The position numbers and the translations under genes were made by a program. Shown here piece after piece: positions 8,392 to 16,682 of a DNA stretch of 17,278 nt. The stretch is from Chromera velia (lineage: Eukaryota; Sar; Chromeraceae), in contig JAHBMJ010001397.1 in NCBI GenBank assembly GCA_018398765.1, forward strand, positions 13,891-31,168, written 5' to 3'. Numbering within the stretch: position 1 is the stretch's first letter; each line of letters starts with the position of its first letter. The notes beneath the pieces were generated by a model. The model was not told the origin of the DNA and made no database searches. It worked only from the letters and a program-made list of their open reading frames with translations.

Positions 8392-9685
8392 TCACTTTCC
8401 ATAACTCACAGATACCCAATCACCGTCTTGCTTCCCCGATGCTCTCACTGCGTCCGTCACTGCCTGTACTTTCAGTCCGTCACTCAACGAACACCCAACG
8501 CTCATCGCCTCCTTCTCCCCATCCGTGAAAAACTTCCGTAAAGCCACACCCATGTGGTACGTGCCGAGAGGAAAGCCGCTCTGAGGCTCATCCTCCTCAA
8601 CAAGAACCTCTTCTCTCAACTTCCCGTCTCCGTCTTTGTCCAGAAGAATCAGACGGCTCTTCCCAATGTCAATGACAAGAGACGCAGAAGATCCTCCGAT
8701 GATGGCACGAAAGCGGGGCGTACCTTTTGTGCACCCACACAAGGTAACTTGGGCAGGTGTGCCTGCAGTGACCCCCTTGGATGAATTCTCGAGGCTTAGT
8801 CTGAGGTTACAGTAATCTTCAGCGTCGCATGGGATCATTTTGCCCGGGTCTTCGGCACTCGGCAACTCGGTCACCCGGTTGAGGGTCTGTGCGGACACAC
8901 GAGTAATGGAAAAGCCGAAGAGGAAGTGCAAGAGATCAACTACGTGCACACCCACTGCACTGAAAATACCCCCTCCTTTGCTTGCGTCATTCCAGTGACT
9001 GTGGGGAGGATGGAACATGGGAATGTCGAAAAGGCCGTTGATTGTGATTTGTCGGATTTGACCCAGTTTGTCCGATTCAAGAATCTCCTTTGCTTTCTGA
9101 ACGAAGGGAGTGAATCTGAGCTCATGACCGATGACGGCTACAGGCACATTCGCCTCCTTCTGGGCCTCCACAAGCTCCGTCGCCTCCTGAACACTCAAAG
9201 CCATCGGCTTCTCTGAAATCACAGACTTCCCGCTCTTCAGAGCAAGAAGGGCATGAGGCACGTGGAGATGGGCGGGTGAGACGACAGTGACCAGGTCGAC
9301 GTTGGGGCTTTGACAGAGGGCGGAGACGTCTGTGAAGGCCTCCGGGATGTCAAGGGACTTCGCGAGCTCTTCAGCTCTCTGCATGCAGACGGAAATAAAG
9401 AATTTAGACGCAGGCGAAGAATTCAGTGAGGGCAGGTCGAAGCATGCAAGGCAACATTGATGCATGCACAAGTCCGGGGGCGACGAGCATGACTTTGCAT
9501 GCTTGGCTGTTGATGAAATGAAATCTGCGTCTGTTTGAATTAAAGAGCGTATAGCATTCATCGCCCACAAAGCTGCTGCATAGTTTTATCCCTCTTTTGG
9601 TGCTTCGTGTTTTCGTTTTGGTGCGAGGCCTTCTCTTTTTCTTTTTTCTTTCTTTCTTTCTTTCTTTCTTTCTTTCGTTCTTCCG

Positions 9686-9745
<60 letters not shown>

Positions 9746-10647
9746 TTTTTTTTCTTTCTTTTGTTTCTGCTTTCTTTCTTTCTTTCTTTTTTTTTTCTTT
9801 CTTTTGTTTCTGCACTTCTTCGTTTCTTTGTTCGTTTTGTCTGTGTATTTCCTTCTTTCCTTTTCTCGTGTGTGTCCATCTTTATACCCGCCTGCCTCCC
9901 TGTCTTGCTATCCATCTATCTGTATGTATGTGACTGTCTCTTACTACCTGTGACTGTCTGTACCTCTCACCCTCTCTGTTTGTTTGTCTTGCCTATCTCT
10001 CCATCTATATCCATCTTTATGTGCTTGTGCTGTGTATGTCCGCGTCTCTGTCTGTGCCTGTGGGCCTGCATTTCTACCCATCCACCCGACTCTTTACTTC
10101 TCCATTAAAACTTTTCTGCGTGTCCCGTCAACCGTAAGCTGGGCAAATGCGGACCGATGGACCGCATTCATCGATGGACTCCACTCTCGTCTCTTCAAAA
10201 TTTCTCTTCCGAAGGCTGCACATTTCGGTCTCCTTTCGCCCCACCCGCCCCCAAACCCCTTCAAACCTTGAGCTTCATCAGACCTTTTCCTCCTACCTCA
10301 TCTCATTTGTACGTTGCGGTCATGCCAGATCGATACCCAAGTTCCCTCCCGTCTCCTCCATCCCGTCAACTGACCTTGGCGTCTCGTGAGTAAATTGCCT
10401 GGATCGTCAGCCCTGCAGCACGGAATTTTGGGACTTGGACAGTCACGCCCCACCCTGTGCCTACAATGCCCACCCGAGGAGTCGTCATACTGTTGGAGCT
10501 GGTGAGAAACGTGCGCTGCCAAGAGAGAGCGGGCCTGGAGACGGCAAGTGCTCCACCAGATGAAGACTGAAAGAGGAACGAAGGAGACGGGAAGCCCCGG
10601 AGGAAAAAACCGGCTGACAAGCAAAGCAACGTGCATACACGTTTCAT
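8392..10647 (-). CDS. Gfo/Idh/MocA-family NAD(P)-dependent oxidoreductase; two exons
   Basis: Join of exon 1 (10647..10375) and exon 2 (9378..8392), minus strand: 419 residues from the ATG at 10647, or 366 from the internal ATG at 10488. Exon 1 ends with the Rossmann start RVGIVGTGWGVTVQVP and AIYSRDAK. Exon 2 continues RAEELAKSLDIPEAF and carries VSPAHLHVPHALLALKSG, the family EKP motif (ISEKPMAL, probable catalytic Lys) and the C-terminal signature SKGGGIFSAVGVHVVDLLHF. Members oxidise or reduce sugars, inositols or related polyols with NAD(P); the substrate cannot be told from sequence. The 53-residue leader from 10647 is MKRVCTLLCLSAGFFL followed by a Ser/Arg-rich, acid-free stretch. This looks like an organelle or secretory presequence, so I favour the long start. 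Both ATGs have a purine at -3. Upstream frame beyond 10647 looks non-coding. Confidence 0.88.
9379..10374 (-). other. Spliceosomal intron in the oxidoreductase gene, containing a large microsatellite
   Basis: On the minus strand the donor is GCCAAG|GTCAGT at 10375/10374 and the acceptor is CTGCATGCAG|AGA at 9379/9378. The intron is 996 bases and phase 0. The junction joins AIYSRDAK to RAEELAKS, which restores the second beta-strand and following helix of the Rossmann fold. The apparent ATG-initiated extension of the exon 2 frame (to 9570) is intron sequence. Confidence 0.85.
9640..9830. repeat. (CTTT)n microsatellite inside the intron
   Basis: A long near-pure TTTC run is interrupted by GTTCTTCCGTC. 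It is followed by two copies of a roughly 26-base T-rich block ending TTTTGTTTCTGC, at about 9745-9771 and 9788-9813. On the coding (minus) strand it is GAAA/AAAG. All frames of both strands are open through it, which explains spurious Lys/Arg/Glu-rich or Phe/Ser-rich frames. Confidence 0.95.
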
Positions 10648-11316
10648 GGCAACCCACAGAGCGGCACAGTCTTGCGGTCTACTCCAGCTACCCAAAGCGG
10701 CAGCGAACAGACTTTGAGCAGCGGCAATGCATGGAACACCGCCAATGTGTTGGAGACATGACCAAAGAGATGACACTATATCTACCATGCAGCCGCGCGT
10801 TGCAACGCGCGGCTATGCCGGGGCCCAGGGCCTCGGTTCTTGTCTAGATCTGTACACCCGCCCGCGCATCGACCTGGGTCAACGGGTAACGCGCGCGTAC
10901 GTGTGTCGCCCGATCGCGACACCATGGCGGGCTCCGTGCGAACGGTCGCGAGAAAACAATCCATCCCTCCGCACAACATGCAGAGAGAAACGTGCCCCTC
11001 AAGCAATATGTGCGGGACGCCAGTGCATGGCACAAGATCGATCTCGGCCCACGCCAATGCATTCAATTAAGCTATAGGATCTTCGATGGCAAAAAAGAAC
11101 TGGTATGGGACAGACATAGCTGCATATTCTCCTGTACATCTGCAGGATGGAGGTAACAGGCCCACCAGTAGGTCCAAATTTGCAGTCAATCCTGCGTCTG
11201 TGCATACAGCTAAGCAGCAGCTTTTTGACTGACCTTGTACGAACTCTGCATACACAGTTCAATCAAGCTTCTGTCTGGACACGTGGTGAGAGGATCAAAT
11301 CTTCAGGCCAGAAGTC
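10648..11316. other. GC-rich 5' region upstream of the oxidoreductase, no gene seen
   Basis: This is mixed-composition DNA with many CG dinucleotides (10790-10930). Frames on both strands are short and unconvincing. It contains a 24-bp palindrome (listed separately). It also contains a segment at 10990-11004, GTGCCCCTCAAGCAA, whose reverse complement recurs at 13941-13955. Confidence 0.5.
10791..10814. repeat. Perfect 24-bp palindrome
   Basis: The left arm AGCCGCGCGTTG is followed directly by its exact reverse complement, with no spacer. It lies about 145 bases upstream of the favoured ATG of the minus-strand oxidoreductase. It could be a dimeric protein binding site or a cruciform; neither can be shown from sequence. 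Confidence 0.9.
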
Positions 11317-11342
11317 CTATATGAAGATAAACACGCAGACGT

Positions 11343-12541
11343 TGAACTTCTCTCCACTTTCACCTTTCCTGCTTGAATGACGGCCTCTCCACTTCCATCT
11401 TTCTGTCTCTTTGCGTGACGGCCTCAGAGTCTCCACTTTCATCTTTCTATCTGTTTGCACGTCGACAGCCTCTCCACTTTCATCTTTCTGTCTGTTTGCA
11501 CAACAGCCTCTCCACTTCCATCTTTCTGTCTCTTTGCGTGACGGCCTCTCCACTTTCATCTTTCTGTCTGTTTGCATGGCAGCCTCTCCACTTCCATCTT
11601 TCTGTCTGTTTGCATGACGGCCTCTCCACTTTCGTCTTTCTGTCTGTTTGCATGGCGGCCTCTCCACTTCCATCTTTCTGTCTGTTTGCATGACGGCCTC
11701 TCCACTTTGAAATTCATCTTTCTGTCTGTTTGCATGGCGCCTCTCCGCTTTCATCTTTCTGTCTGTTTGCATGGCGCCTCTCCACTTCCATCTTCTGTTT
11801 GCATAGCGCCTCTCCACTTTCGTCTTAAAGTTTCTGTCTGTTTGCACGCCGGCCTCTCCACTTCCGTCTTTCTGTCTGTTTCCATGACAGCCTCTCCGCT
11901 TCCATCTTAAAAGTTTCTGTCTGTTTGCACGACAGCCTCTCCACTTCCATCTTTCTGTCTGTTTGCATGACGGCCTCTCCACTTTCGTCTTTCTGTCTGT
12001 TTGCATGACGGCCTCTCCACTTCCATCTTTCTGTCTGTTTGCATGATGGCCTCTCCACTTTCATCTTTCTGTCTGTTTCTATGACAGCCTCTCCGCTTCC
12101 ATCTTTCTGTCTCTTTGCATGGCGCCTCTCCACTTTCATCTTTCTGTCTGTTTGCACAACAGCCTCTCCACTTCCATCTTTCTGTCTCTTTGCGTGACGG
12201 CCTCTCCACTTTCATCTTTCTGTCTGTTTGCATGACGGCCTCTCCACTTTGAAATTCATCTTTCTGTCTGTTTGCATGACGGCCTCTCTCAGCCTCTCCG
12301 CTTCCATCTTTCTGTCTGTTTGCATGGCAGCCTCTCCACTTCCATCTTTCTGTCTGTTTGCATGACGGCCTCTCCACTTTCGTCTTTCTGTCTGTTTGCA
12401 TGGCGGCCTCTCCACTTCCATCTTTCTGTCTGTTTGCATGACGGCCTCTCCACTTTGAAATTCATCTTTCTGTCTGTTTGCATGACGGCCTCTCTACTTT
12501 AATCGTTCTGTCTTCTTGCACGACGGCCTCTCCACTTTCAT
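11343..12541. repeat. 38-bp minisatellite, about 31 units
   Basis: The consensus unit on plus is GCCTCTCCACTTCCATC then TTTCTGTCTGTTTGCATGACG, 38 bases. Variable positions recur: CTTTC or CTTCC, GCATGACGG, GCATGGCGG or GCACGACAG, and TGTCTG or TGTCTC. Because 38 is not a multiple of three and the unit has no stop on the minus strand, long Lys/Arg-rich minus frames (for example MQTDRKMKVERPS) and Phe/Leu/Ser-rich plus frames arise in every phase. I regard these as artefacts of the repeat. Confidence 0.95.
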
Positions 12542-12815
12542 ATTCCCATCTTTCTTTTTTGCTTGCTTGGTGGGTCTCTACTTTCTTCTGTCATGCGCTG
12601 TCGAACATGACGACTCTCCACTTTTGTCTATCTTGCCGGCTTGTATGACTACTTTCCGCTAGCTTCCATCTTTCCTGCCTACATGTTAAGGGCCTCTCCA
12701 GTTTCATCCTATCTGCCAGCCCGTCTGCTTGCAGAAAGTCCGCTTCACTTTCATCTTCCTTGTCTCCTCACATAACGACCTTTCAGTCTTTATCTTTCTT
12801 GTCTGTCTGCGTGTA
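12542..12815. repeat. Degenerate right edge of the minisatellite
   Basis: Units are still recognisable by CTCTCCACTTTTGTC, CTCTCCAGTTTCATC, TTCACTTTCATCTTCC and TTTATCTTTCTTGTCTG. They have diverged in sequence and length and fade out near 12815. Confidence 0.75.
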
Positions 12816-13440
12816 TGACCCCTCATTGGAACAAACAATATGCTCTAAATCTCGTCTGGTTGATAATTCCGTACAAAAGCTGACGTCTGTTCTAGTTTCA
12901 TTTCTCTAGTTTTCTTTTCTGTTTTCATATGCTTGGATTGATTGATTGGATGCTGGCTTTTCCTGGACCACAGAGAATGTTTTCCTTCCTAAAATGTGAA
13001 ATTTAAAGCAGAATCATTTGGAGGAGGATGGAGGATGGAGTTTACAACATTTGAACAAAAAACAACAAAGACTTCCTCACAAGGAATTTCTAGCAGAATT
13101 TTCAACATATTCACCATAACAATACATTGTGAGTTTACGTTTCTGTAAAATTCTTGTTGGGGAGAGATTTAGTAGGAAAACCGAAAAGACTTACGTTTAT
13201 TCAAAGCCCCATTTGCAGCTGGACATATAAAATTAGAGATAGAAACAAAAGAAAAAAAAATGTGTAAACTTATATAATTTCAGTTATAATTTATGTACCA
13301 CTGTGGGTAATTTACCAAATTTTAAATACTTTTGACAAAGATAGATAAAAAACTTTCAAAAAAAAAAATGATAGAACTTAAAATGGTTTGAATAGTTATG
13401 AATGGTTGTAGAATAGTATAAGAACAAACTAGAACTCCCA
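12816..13440. other. AT-rich spacer
   Basis: AT-rich DNA with A-runs (for example near 13250 and 13360). No gene, RNA or clear element was seen. A short GGAGGAT direct repeat lies near 13021-13040. Confidence 0.6.
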
Positions 13441-13442
13441 TT

Positions 13443-13560
13443 TATGAAGATAAACACGCAAACATTAAACTTCTCTTCACTTTCATCTTTCGTGCTTGAA
13501 TAACGAACTCTCCACTTCTATCTTTCTATCTGTTTGCATGATAGTCTTTCCACTTTCATC
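13443..13560. repeat. Diverged second copy of the minisatellite's left end
   Basis: It begins TATGAAGATAAACACGCA, the same words that start at 11320 just left of the array. It continues through a CTTCTCTTCACTTTCATC-like unit and two further degenerate units, then stops abruptly at GTCCAGACTCC. Relative to the 11320 copy, most differences are G to A or C to T. Confidence 0.85.
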
Positions 13561-13683
13561 GTCCAGACTCCAGACAGTCTTTGCAAGACGGTCCTGAGGA
13601 TTAATACTAAGAGGCTTTGGTCCAGACGATTTTTTGCTGGGCCCCGGCATGCCACTGGAGCCTGTGGAAGTGACATCCTGCAT
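13552..13683 (-). other. Possible orphan exon, unknown
   Basis: A minus-strand frame reads MQDVTSTGSSGMPGPSKKSS then GPKPLSINPQDRLAKTVWSLDDESG before entering the degenerate minisatellite copy. Its composition (Ser/Pro/Lys-rich then SINPQDRLAKTVW) is protein-like, and a TATGCAG acceptor-like site precedes the GATGTC codons near 13678. No domain is recognised and no donor site or partner exon was found. It could equally be chance. Confidence 0.18.
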
Positions 13684-14104
13684 ATATGAATACGGGATAC
13701 ACCCAACCAGTTGGGTGAGTGCCTCGGGGGGCTATTTAGGGGTCCGCTAATTGATGCACACCATCGGGGGCTTGGGCATGTCTAAGTTGTGTGCTGCCAT
13801 GGGGCGGGGGCCACGGCAGCGAAGTATGCTTTTCGGGACCGCGCGCGCGTTGTATGCATGTGCAACTCCGTGCGAGTTACTTGAGGGGCACGCATGCGCA
13901 AAGTAATTAAGGCATATGTGCGATCGCGGCTCCGTGCGAGTTGCTTGAGGGGCACATTTTGGAACTCGGGCGACACCGACCGTGACGGAGACAGAACCGA
14001 TCCCCCCCCTCAAAAATGAAAAAATGCGTTATGCGAGTGCGTGCGATCTCAGGGCCTCTCGATCGGCTGATCTCAGCAGAGCTGAGCTGCCCCCCGAGGC
14101 GATA
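13684..14104. other. GC-rich spacer with a 26-base direct repeat
   Basis: A 26-base segment with core CTCCGTGCGAGTT and tail CTTGAGGGGCAC occurs at 13866-13891 and 13930-13955 with one mismatch, 64 bases apart. A CGCGCGCG run is near 13842. Minus-strand frames here overlap one another and look non-coding. This probably belongs to a dispersed repeat family. Confidence 0.6.
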
Positions 14105-14108
14105 GTGA

Positions 14109-14190
14109 GTGCATGCATGCATGCATGCAATTGCATGCATGCTTGCATGCATGCCTGACCTTTTTTTTCTTTAATTTTTCAATGCATGCA
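14109..14190. promoter_or_regulatory. TGCATGCA cluster upstream of the arrestin gene
   Basis: A (GCAT)n run contains a perfect 24-bp palindrome centred at 14130/14131 (arm GCATGCATGCAA). A second TGCATGCATG block lies at 14183-14192. Both are followed by (C)TGACCTTTTTT, so the two form a direct repeat. TGCATGC is a well-known promoter word in apicomplexans and a target of AP2-domain factors. A regulatory role here is inferred. Confidence 0.45.
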
Positions 14191-14401
14191 TGACCTTTTT
14201 TGATACTGTCTGTATGACCGCGCTCCTATACGACTTTCCTGTCACTTAAATTCTTTCTATACTGCGAGCCGCTTTCACTTCACATTGTTTCTGACAGAAG
14301 GTTGGAGCTCGATCGTGAATGCACATGAATAACAAAAAAGAATTATTGAAGCTGGTCCTTCACCACACGTGCAGCCACATCAATATATACATGCAAACAA
14401 A

Positions 14402-15721
14402 ATGGGGGGTACAAATTCGTCGCCAATCGATATCGGCATCAAGCTCCACGCGGAATGCATTGTCCCTGGGGAAACCCTGCATGGCACGGTCTTCTGCCAA
14501 AACAACGAAGAAATATCCTTCTCCCATATGCGGCTTGAAGTCACGTGTAAGGAAAAGACGCACCTCCAGTGGACAGAACAACACAAAGTTCCCGTGGAAG
14601 GCAGCAGCAGCCAATTCAGAATTGAATACACAGAGCATAGCGCGTCTGACCGGGCGGTTGTTTTCAAGCAAGAGGTCAACCTTTGTTCCGAGCGGTTGCC
14701 CCCGGCAATCCAGAACAGGAACGGCACTGTGCAGCAGTATGAGTTCCCGTTCCAAGTCACCCTCCCCTGGTTTGTTCCCGCCACTGCCTCATTCAAAGAG
14801 GCTGAAGCGACTTCCTTTTGGGTCTCTTACGAAGTCAGGGTGATGGTGCTAGACCTGAAGGGACACAGCAAGAGGCGCGTAGAAGCAAAACGCTCCTTCG
14901 TTGTCCTGCCACACCCGCGCCCTGACATGGACAAGCCGTACTTCATTGAGCCTTTCCACCGCAATGTCAACAAATGTGGGTGTTGCAATCGGGGGTTTAT
15001 GGTCATGGGTGCAAAGTGCGACAGCATCCTGATTAAGCCTGGCGGGCAATTCCAATGCCGAATTGCCTTCCGAAACCAATCTGAGGCAAAGATCGACAGC
15101 TTTGATATTGAAATCATACAAGAAAGGGCAGTCCGCGCAGGATCAAGAGTACACAACGACAGGATCGTTTTGGGATCCATCAAGAAGAATGGAGGGGCGC
15201 TGGGAGAGACTCTCGCAGCCCATGCAGCCAAGTTGGAGAAAAAACACAGGCGTCAGTCGGGCGAAAAAATGTCCCACTTTCTAATCCGTGATTTGTATGA
15301 CCGCCTTTCTGAAGGGCTGTCCCCCCTCTACGAGCTGAAAGTCGCCACTAACCCGATGGAAACGTATAGCGGTGCTCTCGTCAAGGTCGAGCACTATCTG
15401 CTGATTACTCTGCACACCAAGACATTCGTCACAAATCCGTCGACAACCATCCCCCTTTTCCTTTCCTTTGAAGCTGAAGCCTCAAACCAATCTCTATCCC
15501 CCCCTCCTCCAGAGAAAGAAGACAATACAGACCCGGATACTAAATACCACCCGCCCGAACAGCTCCCGATCAACTGGGCACCCTCCACCCAGCCAGTGAC
15601 AATCATCGTCGTTGACCTTGGGGGTGCAGCACCGACTCAGCCCGCCTTCCCTCCTTCGTATGAAGTGGGAACCCCCCCTCAGTACGACCAGGGAAGCCCA
15701 GCCAAGCCCCCGGCCTACTGA
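14402..15721 (+). CDS. Alpha-arrestin (ARRDC-like) with N-myristoylation signal and PPxY tail
   Basis: A single exon of 439 residues. The ATG at 14402 has A at -3 and gives MGGTNSS, which fits the N-myristoylation rule (Gly2, small residue at 6). The upstream in-frame ATG at 14369 would hide it. An arrestin N-like domain spans about residues 7-170 (HAECIVPGETLHGTV, RLEVTCKEKTHLQW, EYEFPFQV-like QQYEFPFQVTLPW). An arrestin C-like domain spans about 190-358, opening with NKCGCCNRGFMVMGAKCDS and IKPGGQFQCRI, the position of the Cys-rich motif of animal ARRDC proteins. The tail is Pro-rich with PPSY (417-420), PPQY (425-428) and PPAY (436-439, the last residues). PPxY motifs bind WW domains of NEDD4-type ubiquitin ligases, so an adaptor for ubiquitin-dependent membrane-protein trafficking is likely. 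The TGA is at 15719. Confidence 0.93.
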   Translation: MGGTNSSPIDIGIKLHAECIVPGETLHGTVFCQNNEEISFSHMRLEVTCKEKTHLQWTEQHKVPVEGSSSQFRIEYTEHSASDRAVVFKQEVNLCSERLPPAIQNRNGTVQQYEFPFQVTLPWFVPATASFKEAEATSFWVSYEVRVMVLDLKGHSKRRVEAKRSFVVLPHPRPDMDKPYFIEPFHRNVNKCGCCNRGFMVMGAKCDSILIKPGGQFQCRIAFRNQSEAKIDSFDIEIIQERAVRAGSRVHNDRIVLGSIKKNGGALGETLAAHAAKLEKKHRRQSGEKMSHFLIRDLYDRLSEGLSPLYELKVATNPMETYSGALVKVEHYLLITLHTKTFVTNPSTTIPLFLSFEAEASNQSLSPPPPEKEDNTDPDTKYHPPEQLPINWAPSTQPVTIIVVDLGGAAPTQPAFPPSYEVGTPPQYDQGSPAKPPAY

Positions 15722-16657
15722 ACGGATGCCGCAATATACGTATAATTAGAGACTGTTTTATATGTCTTTGATTATTTTTAATCGATTCAGAGATAGTAGT
15801 ATAAATTGTTGAATCCCAAATTAATTATCAATTCTACAGCGCAAATGAGACCAACACCTAGACTAGCTCTGGAACTAGCGAAGCCTCATCATCATCATCA
15901 TTATACGCCATTGTTGTCTGCCTAGCTAGACTAGTGGCATAGCTAGGGATGATTAATTGCCTTCAAGGCTAGCTTCAAGGCGTCCAACGTTTGGTAAGAG
16001 ACAAGCTCGGCAGCCTAGTCGGCAGCCCTCCCCATCCCTCCCCCAAGCTAGCCCCCAAGGAGAAAGCACACGTAAAGACACGACAAATAACCCCTTGTTT
16101 AAAAGGGGCTTGTCTTTATATATACTATTAAGTTCACATAGTAATATGATTGTTCTGTCTACAACTGCGTGCATTAGTGCGTGTATAGGTTGCCACTTAT
16201 CTGAGAAGTTGTCTCTAGTTTCAACTTGAAAGACTCTATTAGCTAGTAAACCATAATTAAGCCAGTAATTCAGTGAGGATACTAGTGAGGATATGAAATG
16301 TGCAACAAGCATTCAGTCATTCACACTAGCATTCACATCATGCATACTAGTAGTAAATCATATAATAATAAAAAAGGCAGACTACTAGTAGGAGACAGAG
16401 TTCGGTTAGCGCAGCTTTTTTACATTTGCCTAAAGTGATCCGAAACAATTGTATGCTTATGCAGGAGCATTGCAGCTAAGCCTTTTGAAAGAAACGCTCT
16501 GTGGTTACCTGCATGTGCTTCAACACATTATCATGCATATTATTATCATTACATAATTGAACTCCCAAAATAATATTTATTTTTTAGAACGCTTAATTTA
16601 TTTGTATACACAGGTTGTACTCCTCTCAACTAGTTTGATTGCATTGATGCCCCCAAC
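15722..16657. other. AT-rich spacer, dense in CTAG, with hairpins
   Basis: No gene was seen. CTAG occurs about ten times within 15855-16035 and several more times up to 16640, well above chance. A 10-bp inverted repeat (TACTAGTAGT at 16345-16354, ACTACTAGTA at 16381-16390) flanks 26 AT-rich bases. A separate hairpin is at 16082-16114. A (CAT)n run lies near 15887-15901. Confidence 0.55.
16082..16114. repeat. Imperfect hairpin
   Basis: The outer arms are GACAA (16082-16086) and TTGTC (16110-16114). The inner arms are CCCCTT (16091-16096) and AAGGGG (16103-16108) around a GTTTAA loop. Confidence 0.6.
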
Positions 16658-16682
16658 TCACACATCGGGTTTTGGCCAACGG

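Noticed and set aside
9379-9570. N-terminal extension of oxidoreductase exon 2 starting MWAMNAIRSL
   Set aside because: It is intron sequence: a good acceptor and the missing Rossmann start in exon 1 show that coding resumes at 9378.
9558-9953. Lys/Arg/Glu-rich minus frames and Phe/Ser-rich plus frames over the CTTT tract
   Set aside because: Pure microsatellite translation inside a well-supported intron.
11317-12502. Long minus-strand frames with MQTDRKMKVERP-type repeats and plus-strand Phe/Leu/Ser repeats as coding genes
   Set aside because: They are produced by the 38-base tandem repeat in all phases of both strands; no start context, splice signals or non-repeat coding sequence supports them.
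11343-12541. CRISPR array
   Set aside because: Units are contiguous with no unique spacers and the genome is eukaryotic.
13747-14152. Overlapping minus-strand frames of 64-88 codons
   Set aside because: They coincide with the GC-rich direct repeats and (TGCA)n run; no domain and several frames open at once.
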